Origin: Pacificimonas pallii
GTDB lineage: Bacteria > Pseudomonadota > Alphaproteobacteria > Sphingomonadales > Sphingomonadaceae
NCBI RefSeq assembly: GCF_019204005.1
Contig: NZ_JAGSPA010000003.1
Span: 434,001 to 498,000 of the forward strand
DNA: 64,000 nucleotides
Reading direction: 5' to 3'
A program made the position numbers and the translations under genes. How positions within the stretch are numbered: position 1 is the stretch's first letter; each line of letters begins with the position of its first letter. This document shows positions 25,012 through 32,556 of the stretch, one piece after another. The notes below the pieces were generated by a model. The model worked only from the letters and a program-made list of their open reading frames with translations, did not search any database and was not told the DNA's origin.

Positions 25012-26256
25012 ATGGCTCAGCTCGATACCCGTCAGAAACTAGCGATTCTCGCTGATGCCGCCAAATATGATGCGTCATGCGCATCATCCGGCACGTCAAA
25101 ACGCAATAGCGCGGGCGGCAAGGGCGTCGGCTCTACCGAGGGGATGGGGATTTGCCACGCTTATGCTCCCGATGGCCGCTGTATTTCCCTCCTCAAGATC
25201 CTGCTCACCAATAGCTGTATTTTCGACTGCCACTATTGCATCAACCGCAAGAGCTCGAACGTCCGGCGCGCACGCTTCACGGTTTCGGAAGTCGTCGACC
25301 TGACCCTGAATTTCTACAGGCGAAACTATATTGAGGGTCTGTTCCTTTCGTCCGGCATCATCGGATCGTCCAATTATACCATGGAACAGCTTGTCGAGAT
25401 CGCCCGGCAATTGCGGGAGGTGCATGATTTTCGCGGCTATATTCACCTGAAGACGATCCCCGACGCGGACCCGGAACTTGTGCGGCTCGCCGGACTGCAT
25501 GCCGACCGCGTGTCCATCAATGTCGAACTGCCCACATCACGCGGCTTGAAACGTCTTGCCCCCGAAAAGGATGAGGGCCGTATCGAAGGCGCCATGTCCC
25601 ATATGAATACGGCAATCATCGACGGCAGGGATGCGCGCAAGAAATATAAAAGCGCTCCGAAATTCGCGCCTGCCGGTCAGTCGACGCAGATGATCGTTGG
25701 TGCCGACGCGGCAAAGGACGGCGACATCATCTTGAAGGCCTCCAGCCTCTACAACCGGTTCAGCATGCGCCGCGTCTATTACAGCGCATTCAGCCCGATT
25801 CCCGATGCCAGCGCCGTCCTGCCGCTGAAATCGCCGCCGTTGATGCGTGAACATCGCCTCTACCAGTCTGACTGGCTGATGCGCTTTTATGGTTTCCAGC
25901 CGCGCGAAGTCATTGCCGCATCCGAGGATGGCATGCTGCCGCTCGATATAGACCCAAAGCTCGCCTGGGCGCTCAAATTCCGGGAAAGTTTTCCCGTCGA
26001 CGTCAACCGTGCGCCGCGCGACATGCTGCTGCGTGTTCCGGGGCTTGGCACAAAGGCGGTCGGCGCGATCCTGAAGTCCCGCCGCTATCGCAATTTGCGC
26101 CTCGACGACCTTGGCCGCCTGACTCAGTCCATTCGCAAGATCCGCCCGTTCATCTCCTGCGTCGGCTGGCAGCCGACCCGCCTCACCGATCGCGAAGATC
26201 TGAAAAGCCTGATCGTTCCAAAGAAGGAGCAATTGGAGCTCTTCGCCCGGACCTGA
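25012..26256 (+). CDS. putative DNA modification/repair radical SAM protein (TIGR03916-like)
   Basis: A 414-residue radical SAM protein. The cluster motif is NSCIFDCHYC, with cysteines 69, 73 and 76 (CxxxCxxC). A helix-hairpin-helix segment near residues 341-373 (VPGLGTKAVGAILKS) implies DNA binding. Conserved segments such as GMGICHAYAPDGRC and SSGIIGSSNYTMEQ match the family usually encoded beside a DUF4130/UdgX-type uracil-DNA glycosylase gene. Here no such partner follows: the next gene is lptB after 191 bases. The start at 25012 has a weak ribosome binding site. The reaction is not established for the family. Confidence 0.88.
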   Translation: MAQLDTRQKLAILADAAKYDASCASSGTSKRNSAGGKGVGSTEGMGICHAYAPDGRCISLLKILLTNSCIFDCHYCINRKSSNVRRARFTVSEVVDLTLNFYRRNYIEGLFLSSGIIGSSNYTMEQLVEIARQLREVHDFRGYIHLKTIPDADPELVRLAGLHADRVSINVELPTSRGLKRLAPEKDEGRIEGAMSHMNTAIIDGRDARKKYKSAPKFAPAGQSTQMIVGADAAKDGDIILKASSLYNRFSMRRVYYSAFSPIPDASAVLPLKSPPLMREHRLYQSDWLMRFYGFQPREVIAASEDGMLPLDIDPKLAWALKFRESFPVDVNRAPRDMLLRVPGLGTKAVGAILKSRRYRNLRLDDLGRLTQSIRKIRPFISCVGWQPTRLTDREDLKSLIVPKKEQLELFART

Positions 26257-26365
26257 CCAGCACACTCGCCAGGCAATGTGGCGGCTTCCGGTCGATCGCC
26301 CTGGAACCGCCGGGGTTCGGCTTTTGGCCAGCCCGACTGTGTCAATTTCGCAACAAAAAGACCGC

Positions 26366-26400
26366 TTGACAGCCCCGCAGCACGTTTCGTGCCAATTCAT
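26366..26400 (+). promoter_or_regulatory. possible lptB-rpoN promoter region with inverted repeat
   Basis: A perfect TTGACA at 26366-26371 is followed by the inverted repeat GCACGTTTCGTGC (26380-26392), about 55 bases before lptB. The sequence at the expected -10 position (GTGCCA or TGCCAA) is poor, so the promoter call is weak. The inverted repeat could be an activator site or may be chance. Confidence 0.3.
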
Positions 26401-26447
26401 GCTTTTCATCATTTATCCTTAACCCATCGCTTGATAAGGCTTTCGGT

Positions 26448-27260
26448 ATGAGCGAGACAAAAATTCTCGGCCAGGACGTGCAAGCGATTGGCGAGGCGGC
26501 AAAAATCGCCCGTGAGGCAGACGCCGCACCTGATGGTGCCGGCGGTCTTTCGGTCATTTCCATTGGCAAGTCCTACGACAAGAGAACGGTGCTGCGCGAC
26601 GTTTCCCTCGGCGTGCGGCGCGGCGAGGTGGTCGGCCTGCTCGGTCCCAACGGCGCCGGCAAGACGACGTGCTTTTATTCGATCATGGGACTCGTGCAGC
26701 CGGACCATGGCCGCATCAGTCTCGACGGCATCGACATCACACAGCTTCCCATGTACCGCCGCGCCGCGCTGGGTCTTGGCTATCTGCCGCAGGAGACGTC
26801 GATCTTTCGCGGCATGACCGTCGAGCAGAACATCATGGCCGTCCTTGAAATCGTCGAGCCGAACAGGTCCGCACGCCGCGACCGGCTGGAACAGCTGCTC
26901 GAGGAATTCTCGATCACGCGCCTGCGTTCATCGCCCGCAATGGCACTGTCGGGCGGTGAACGCCGCCGCTGTGAAATCGCGCGCGCGCTGGCCGCCGATC
27001 CTTCGATCATGCTGCTTGACGAGCCGTTCGCGGGCATCGACCCCATTTCGATCAGTGATATTCGCGATCTCGTCTATCATCTGAAGGACCGCGATATCGG
27101 CGTGCTCATCACGGACCATAATGTCCGTGAGACGCTCGATATCGTTGATCGCGCCTGCATCATCTTCGACGGCAGCGTCCTTTTTGAAGGCACGCCCGAC
27201 GCGCTTGTCGAGAATGAGGACGTGAAACGCGTATATCTGGGCGAGGGCTTTACCCGCTAG
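26448..27260 (+). CDS. lptB: LPS export ABC transporter ATPase LptB
   Basis: A 270-residue ABC ATPase that powers lipopolysaccharide extraction by LptFG and transport along the Lpt bridge. Walker A is GPNGAGKTTCFYS, the signature is LSGGERRRCEIARAL, Walker B is IMLLDEPFAGIDP, and the switch histidine is in ITDHNVRETL, all LptB-like. About 30 extra residues precede the usual start. The ATG at 26448 has TAAGG about nine bases upstream. The stop shares one base with the GTG of rpoN (TAGTG). The usual upstream lptC-lptA genes are absent from this locus. Confidence 0.94.
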   Translation: MSETKILGQDVQAIGEAAKIAREADAAPDGAGGLSVISIGKSYDKRTVLRDVSLGVRRGEVVGLLGPNGAGKTTCFYSIMGLVQPDHGRISLDGIDITQLPMYRRAALGLGYLPQETSIFRGMTVEQNIMAVLEIVEPNRSARRDRLEQLLEEFSITRLRSSPAMALSGGERRRCEIARALAADPSIMLLDEPFAGIDPISISDIRDLVYHLKDRDIGVLITDHNVRETLDIVDRACIIFDGSVLFEGTPDALVENEDVKRVYLGEGFTR

Positions 27261-28783
27261 TGGCGCTCGGGCCTCGCCTCGACCTCCGCCAGTCACAGCA
27301 GCTGGTGATGACGCCGCAGCTGCAACAGGCCATCAAACTGCTTGCGCTGTCCAATGTGGAGCTTGAGGCGTTCCTGCAGGAAGAGCTGGAAAAGAACCCG
27401 CTGCTTCAGGTGGAGGAGGGTGAGGGCAGTCCCGAAAAAACCGGCCCTGCGGAAGAGCCCGCCAGCAGCGACGAACTCATGAAGGGCGGCGGCAGCGAAA
27501 ATGACGCGCCGCTGGATGTCGATCACAGCGAAGAAACCTTCCACCATGACGCCGAGGTGGACCGGCCCGAACGCCAGCCCGAAAATAGCGGCGAGGGGCT
27601 CAGCCTGTCGGATGGTGCCGGCGGCGGCGGCGGTGCCGGCGGTGAATTCGATATCGGCACGGCCGCCGAGGCCGATCTGTCGCTACAGGATTTCCTCATC
27701 GAACAGACGGCCGGCCTGGAGCCCACCGAACGCATGATCGCCCGTCACATTATCGATATGATCGACGATTCCGGGTATTTTGTCGGTACCTGCGAGGAAA
27801 TCGGCTGGCGTCTCAACATCGGTGAGGAAGCTGTCGAGCAGGTTCTTCTCAAGGTTCAGCAGTGCGAACCGACGGGCGTCGGCGCGCGCAATCTTGGCGA
27901 ATGTCTCGCACTGCAGGCCAAGGAAGCGGATCGCTATGACCCCTGCATGGCAAAGCTGCTATCGCGCCTTGATCTCCTCGCCCGCGGCGACCTGCCGACG
28001 CTGAAGCGCCTGTGCCGCGTCGACTCCGAAGATCTGGCGGACATGATCAGCGAGATTCGCAGCTACAATCCCAAACCAGGCCTTGCCTTTGGCGGCGGCG
28101 AAGCGCTGCCCATCGTGCCCGATGTCTTCGTGAGTGCGAAGGATGATGGCGGCTGGAAGGTCGAGCTGAACGGCGCCACCCTGCCGCGCCTGCTCATCGA
28201 CCGCTCCTATTCCGCCGACCTTTCCAGTGGCGGTATCAAGTCGAAGGAAACCGCCAGCTTTCTGTCCGAATGCCTGCAATCCGCCAACTGGCTGATGAAC
28301 GCGCTCGACCAGCGCCAGCGCACCATCGTCAAAGTATCATCCGAGATCGTCAAGAAGCAGGAGGGTTTCTTTCGCCACGGCGTGTCGAAGCTGAAACCCA
28401 TGACGCTGAAGGCCGTCGCCGAAGAAATCGAGATGCACGAATCCACCGTCAGCCGCGTGACCTCGAACAAATATATGATGTGCGAGCGCGGCCTGTTCGA
28501 ACTGAAATATTTCTTCACCAGCGCCATTCAATCGATGGAAGCGGATGGTGACGCCGTCAGTGCCGAGGCTGTGAAAGACCGCATTGGCGCGCTGATCGCA
28601 GAAGAACCGCGCACAAAGGCCCTGTCCGACGACAAGCTGGTCACATTGCTGAAGGATGAAGGCTTTGACATCGCCCGGCGGACCGTCGCGAAATACCGCG
28701 AGTCCCTGGGGCTCGGCAGCTCCGTCCAGCGCCGCCGCTCCTATGCGCTCAGCGATGCAGGCGACCGCAGCGAAGCGGCGTAA
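27260..28783 (+). CDS. rpoN: RNA polymerase sigma-54 factor
   Basis: A 507-residue alternative sigma factor needing an AAA+ activator. Region I is Gln/Leu-rich (LRQSQQLVMTPQLQQAIKLL), region II is acidic with a Gly run (GGGGGAGGEF near residue 122), then the core-binding domain, an HTH (LKAVAEEIEMHESTVSRVT) and the RpoN box ARRTVAKYRE near the C-terminus. The GTG at 27260 overlaps the lptB stop by one base, with GAGGG about twelve bases upstream. The lptB-rpoN order is normal in proteobacteria, but hpf and ptsN, which usually follow, are not here; a repeat-filled gap follows instead. Confidence 0.96.
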   Translation: MALGPRLDLRQSQQLVMTPQLQQAIKLLALSNVELEAFLQEELEKNPLLQVEEGEGSPEKTGPAEEPASSDELMKGGGSENDAPLDVDHSEETFHHDAEVDRPERQPENSGEGLSLSDGAGGGGGAGGEFDIGTAAEADLSLQDFLIEQTAGLEPTERMIARHIIDMIDDSGYFVGTCEEIGWRLNIGEEAVEQVLLKVQQCEPTGVGARNLGECLALQAKEADRYDPCMAKLLSRLDLLARGDLPTLKRLCRVDSEDLADMISEIRSYNPKPGLAFGGGEALPIVPDVFVSAKDDGGWKVELNGATLPRLLIDRSYSADLSSGGIKSKETASFLSECLQSANWLMNALDQRQRTIVKVSSEIVKKQEGFFRHGVSKLKPMTLKAVAEEIEMHESTVSRVTSNKYMMCERGLFELKYFFTSAIQSMEADGDAVSAEAVKDRIGALIAEEPRTKALSDDKLVTLLKDEGFDIARRTVAKYRESLGLGSSVQRRRSYALSDAGDRSEAA

Positions 28784-28890
28784 ATGCTCCCGCTGCATTC
28801 CCCTGCATTCACAGGGATGATAGGTAAAATGTGACACAGATTCATTGAAGCACCAGCCTCCCTCAAGAATGCCGCAAAACCCAAAATCCC

Positions 28891-28969
28891 ATCATCCTGA
28901 GCGCAGTCGAAGGACGCACCCAGAGGGCTACAACACCATCACGCGTCCCTCGACGACGCTCGGGATGAT
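28891..28969. repeat. dispersed inverted-repeat element family B, copy B2 (79 bp)
   Basis: It starts ATCATCCTGAGCGCAGTCGA and ends CGCTCGGGATGAT. It has the same length and layout as the element between serC and serA, with a different 21-base centre and a few changes in the arms. Confidence 0.88.
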
Positions 28970-29062
28970 AAAGAGGAAAAAGCGCCCCTGCCCCACACAT
29001 TAATACTAGCGAAAGCCGCTATCCACCTGTTGCGACAGAACCAGGGCGCAGACTCAAAAGGT

Positions 29063-29089
29063 GGCCCCCGGCTTCCGCCGGGGTAACGG
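29063..29089. repeat. short family A-like hairpin
   Basis: CCCCGGC and GCCGGGG arms flank TTCC, with the flanks GG and TAACGG resembling one end of the family A elements. It lies in the rpoN-msrA gap. Confidence 0.45.
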
Positions 29090-29133
29090 ACAGGCGGCGA
29101 AATTCACGCCCGACTCAAGGCCTGAACCCAACC

Positions 29134-29676
29134 CTAAACAGCGACGCCAGGCTTCAGCCGATCACGATATTCCTTGCGGAACTTCTGTACCTTCGGACCA
29201 ATGACGTAATTGCAATAAGGCGTGGAATTCCCGACGCGCGCATAATAGTCCTGATGCCCGCGCTCGCCCGGCCACCATTTGCCGCCTTCGATCGTCGTCA
29301 CGATGGGATCGCTCCACAAGGAAGCGGCGTTTTCGACCGCCGCTTTCGCCGCCGCGCGCTGCGCGTCGTCCAGCGGGAAAATCGCGCTGCGATATTGCGG
29401 CCCGGTATCATTGCCCTGCCGGTCCTTCGTGGTGGGATCATGGATGTGGAAAAAGATGTCCAGCATCTCGGCATAGCTCACCAGTTCAGGATCGAATTCG
29501 ATCTTCACCGCCTCCGCATGGCCGGATTTCTTGCCACAAACCTCTTCATAGGTCGGGTGGTCGATATGGCCGCCAATATACCCCGATTCAACGTGCTGGA
29601 CACCTTGCAGATCGTTGTAAATGGCTTCCAGGCACCAAAAGCAGCCGCCGGCGAGGATTGCGGTTTCACTTGTCAT
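29134..29676 (-). CDS. msrA: peptide-methionine (S)-S-oxide reductase MsrA
   Basis: Repairs oxidised methionine. The catalytic motif GCFWCLEA is at residues 11-18, followed by GVQHVESGYIGG and the conserved HAEAVKIEFDPE segment; 180 residues is normal. AAGGAGA lies upstream, and the ATG at 29676 (spacing about 7-8) is preferred to the GTG one codon earlier. No recycling cysteines are obvious in the C-terminal tail, so it may use a single-cysteine mechanism or an unusual resolving residue (inference). It is divergent from the glycerophosphodiesterase gene. Confidence 0.95.
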   Translation of the reverse strand: MTSETAILAGGCFWCLEAIYNDLQGVQHVESGYIGGHIDHPTYEEVCGKKSGHAEAVKIEFDPELVSYAEMLDIFFHIHDPTTKDRQGNDTGPQYRSAIFPLDDAQRAAAKAAVENAASLWSDPIVTTIEGGKWWPGERGHQDYYARVGNSTPYCNYVIGPKVQKFRKEYRDRLKPGVAV

Positions 29677-29738
29677 CACACGGTCTCCTTGGCGGCATAT
29701 GTCGGACTTGACCTTCCCCCGTTCAAGACGGAGTTATC

Positions 29739-30794
29739 ATGCGCAATGCCGCGATCCTGTTTCTGTTGCTTTCCGCATGCCATGCCGCGCCCGCCGTCCC
29801 TGCCCCCGTCACTGCAGCTGTCCCTGCGCGCGAAGCGATGACCGCCCCGGCCGTCCCCCTGATCATCGCCCATCGGGGTGCCTCGGGCGAGCTGCCAGAA
29901 CACACCATCGCGGCCTATGAGCGCGCGATCGCGCTTGGCGCGGACTATATCGAGCCCGACCTCGTAATGACGAAGGATGGCATTCTGGTCGCGCGCCATG
30001 AAAATGAAATCAGCGGCACGACAGACGTCGCGGACCGCCCGGAATTTGCGGACCGCAGGACGACCAAAACCATCGACGGCCGCCAGGTGACCGGCTTTTT
30101 CACCGAAGACTTCACGTTCGATGAACTGCGGCGCCTTCGCACCCGCGAGCGCCTGCCGCAGCTTCGCGGGACAGCATATGACGGCAGATATTCCATCCCG
30201 CCTTTTGCCGATATCGTCGCACTGGCACAGGCACGCGGCGTCGGTATCTATCCCGAAACCAAACACCCTTCCTACTTCGCCGGCATTGGCCTGCCGCTGG
30301 AGCCCCCCCTTCTTCACGAACTCGCAAAGGCAGGCTGGACCGACGCCGACGCCCCGGTGTTCATCCAGTCGTTCGAGACCGCGAACCTGAAGGCGCTGGC
30401 GCGGCGGACGGGCATCAGGCTGGTGCAGCTCATCTCCGCCCCGGACGAGGCGGTTCCGGACGGCGGCGGCGTGAGCTATGCCGATCTCCTGACGCCGACG
30501 GGTCTCGCGGCGATCCGTGAATATGCCGTCGGCATCGGGCCAAATAAGAAGCTCGTCATCGACGAGGGACGCGATACCGGCCTCACGAAAGCGGCCCATA
30601 ATGCCGGGCTGGTCGTCCACCCATGGACCTTCCGCGCCGAAAATGTCTTCCTGCCTGCGGAATTTCAGGGTGGCGACGATCCGGACGGCCGCGGTGACAT
30701 CGCTGCGGAAATCTGCGCCCATGTCGCCGTCGGCGTCGATGGCCTGTTCGCCGATCATGTCGCGGAGGCTGTCGCGGCCCGGCGGGGCTGCTGA
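29739..30794 (+). CDS. glycerophosphodiester phosphodiesterase, lipoprotein
   Basis: A 351-residue GDPD-family enzyme that cleaves glycerophosphodiesters to glycerol 3-phosphate and an alcohol. The signal peptide ends in a lipobox-like LLSAC, so the protein is probably lipid-anchored in the periplasm. Active-site motifs IIAHRGASGELPEHT and ADYIEPDLVMTKDG are intact. The layout (catalytic pair His-Glu-Asp, long TKTIDG insertion, length) matches the GlpQ subgroup rather than the short UgpQ. The acyl-CoA synthetase gene follows after 82 bases. Confidence 0.93.
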   Translation: MRNAAILFLLLSACHAAPAVPAPVTAAVPAREAMTAPAVPLIIAHRGASGELPEHTIAAYERAIALGADYIEPDLVMTKDGILVARHENEISGTTDVADRPEFADRRTTKTIDGRQVTGFFTEDFTFDELRRLRTRERLPQLRGTAYDGRYSIPPFADIVALAQARGVGIYPETKHPSYFAGIGLPLEPPLLHELAKAGWTDADAPVFIQSFETANLKALARRTGIRLVQLISAPDEAVPDGGGVSYADLLTPTGLAAIREYAVGIGPNKKLVIDEGRDTGLTKAAHNAGLVVHPWTFRAENVFLPAEFQGGDDPDGRGDIAAEICAHVAVGVDGLFADHVAEAVAARRGC

Positions 30795-30876
30795 GGCGCC
30801 CCTCCAAAAATCGGGCTTGCCGTACGAGGGGGATTGCGCGCAGTCTGCCGACAGTATTTCTGGGAGGAACATGCGC

Positions 30877-32466
30877 ATGTCCACGGCAGCGAAACGCGCC
30901 GATATCAGACTCGTGGGCCAGCTGCCGCCCTTTCACGCAGAACACCGTCCGGATCAGCTCGCCGCCCGCTTCGAGGGGCGCGAGACCACCTATGCCGAAT
31001 TCGACCTGCGCACGAACCGGATCGCCAACCGGCTGGCCGCCGACGGCCTTTCCCGCGGGGACCGCGTCGCCTATCTCGGCAAGAATTCCGACGAATATTT
31101 CGAGCTCTTCTTCGCCTGCGCCAAAGCGGGCGTCGTTCTCATCCCCATTGGCTGGCGGCTGGCGGGGCCGGAAATTGAATATATCGCGGCGGACTGCGAC
31201 GCGGCGATCATGTTCGTCGGTCCCGAACTCGTTGAAAAGGCCATATCGATCCATTCGAGCTGCCCCGGCATCAGGACTCTGATCGCGATGGAAACGGGCG
31301 TGTCGGGCCTGACTGGATTTTCCGATTGGTATTCCGGCGCCGGCGATGGCGCGCCGGACATCGCCCTGACCCCCGCATCACCGCTGCTGCAACTCTATAC
31401 CTCCGGCACGACGGGCAGGCCAAAGGGCGCCGTTCTCAGCCATGCGAACTTCACCGAGGGGCGCGCCCGCATGTCCGAACATGACATGACGTGGAACGAG
31501 TGGACCGACGACGATGTCAGCCTTGTCGCGATGCCCTGCTCGCATATTGGCGGCACCGGCTGGGGTTTCATGGGGTATCACGCCGGCGCGCTCAACGTGA
31601 TCGCGCGCGAGTTTATCCCGTCCGCCGTGCTCGATTTCATCGAACGGGATGGCATCTCGAAATTGTTCATGGTTCCGGCGGCGATCCAGTTCGTGCTCGC
31701 CGATCCACGCGCGCAGAGCGTCGACTATAGCCGCCTCAATTACATTCTCTACGGCGCCTCACCGATCCCGCTCGATCTTCTCAGACGGGCTATCGAGGTC
31801 TTCCAGTGCGGCTTCTGTCAGCAATATGGCATGACCGAAACGACCGGCACCATCGTCTACCTGCCGCCTGAAGATCACGATGTAGAAGGCAATCAGCGCA
31901 TGCGCGGCGCGGGGAAGCCCTTTCCCTGGGTATCGCTTCGCGTGCGCGGCAGTGACGGCGACATCGTCGGCCCCGGTGTGATCGGAGAGGTGGAAACCCG
32001 CTCGTGTCACAACATGCTCGGCTACTGGAAACTGGATAACGCGACACGCGAGACGATCGCCGATGATGGCTGGCTGAAAACTGGCGACGCCGGATATCTC
32101 GACGAGGATGGCTATCTCTACATCCAGGACCGCGTGAAGGACATGATCTGTTCGGGCGCGGAAAACATCTACCCCGCCGAGGTTGAAAGCGCCGTCTATG
32201 GCCATCCCGATATCGCCGAGGTCGCCGTCATTGGCGTTCCGGACGACCAGTGGGGCGAGGCCGTCAAGGCCATCGTCGTCGCCAAACCCGGCACGTCGCC
32301 CGCCGCCGCGGATATCATCGCTTTCGCCCGCACGCGGATTGCCGCGTTCAAGGCACCAAAATCAGTGGACTTCATCGACGCCCTGCCCCGAAATCCCAGC
32401 GGCAAGATCCTGCGCAAGGATCTGCGCGCACCCTTTTGGAAAGGACGCGACCGCGCCGTAAATTAG
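30877..32466 (+). CDS. fatty-acid--CoA ligase / acyl-CoA synthetase (ANL superfamily)
   Basis: A 529-residue adenylate-forming enzyme. The P-loop motif LYTSGTTGRPKGAVLSHANF is near residue 171, QYGMTETTG is the A5 motif, and WLKTGDAGYLDEDGYLYIQDR carries the A7-A8 hinge; the C-terminal NPSGKILRKDLR lysine is present. The acyl chain preferred cannot be read from sequence. GGAGG (30863-30867) gives nine-base spacing to the ATG at 30877 and only three to the ATG at 30871, so I chose the former. The frame extends far upstream into the glycerophosphodiesterase gene without meaning. Confidence 0.92.
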   Translation: MSTAAKRADIRLVGQLPPFHAEHRPDQLAARFEGRETTYAEFDLRTNRIANRLAADGLSRGDRVAYLGKNSDEYFELFFACAKAGVVLIPIGWRLAGPEIEYIAADCDAAIMFVGPELVEKAISIHSSCPGIRTLIAMETGVSGLTGFSDWYSGAGDGAPDIALTPASPLLQLYTSGTTGRPKGAVLSHANFTEGRARMSEHDMTWNEWTDDDVSLVAMPCSHIGGTGWGFMGYHAGALNVIAREFIPSAVLDFIERDGISKLFMVPAAIQFVLADPRAQSVDYSRLNYILYGASPIPLDLLRRAIEVFQCGFCQQYGMTETTGTIVYLPPEDHDVEGNQRMRGAGKPFPWVSLRVRGSDGDIVGPGVIGEVETRSCHNMLGYWKLDNATRETIADDGWLKTGDAGYLDEDGYLYIQDRVKDMICSGAENIYPAEVESAVYGHPDIAEVAVIGVPDDQWGEAVKAIVVAKPGTSPAAADIIAFARTRIAAFKAPKSVDFIDALPRNPSGKILRKDLRAPFWKGRDRAVN

Positions 32467-32556
32467 CGGGGATATCGGCCTGCGTTCAGGTCTTGCTTGC
32501 TCCGCCCGCACGCTTGCGCCATTGCAGGTAAAAATCTGTCAAAACGAGGGTCCGGA

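Larger units (their letters stand above)
28784..29133. other. 350-base gap between rpoN and msrA, filled by dispersed repeats
   Basis: The gap between two convergent genes holds no credible gene. It contains one full family B element (28891-28969) and a short family A-like hairpin (29063-29089, CCCCGGC TTCC GCCGGGG). The remaining sequence shows no promoter or RNA gene that I can recognise. Either hairpin could end transcription, although neither has a T run. Confidence 0.75.

Noticed and set aside
26290-26330. tRNA T-arm-like GGTTCG segment after the radical SAM gene
   Set aside because: No acceptor stem, anticodon arm or CCA context can be folded around it. No other intergenic region offers a tRNA either.
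26380-26400. Sigma-54 (-24/-12) promoter in front of lptB-rpoN
   Set aside because: GGCAC/TGC spacing is not met; the resemblance comes only from the GCACG/CGTGC inverted repeat.
26257-26447. Remnant of lptA/lptC or of a UdgX partner gene before lptB
   Set aside because: All six frames are short or broken in this gap, and no family segment can be read.
28861-29100. CRISPR array in the rpoN-msrA gap
   Set aside because: The repeats are single palindromic elements found once per gap, not regularly spaced direct repeats with spacers.
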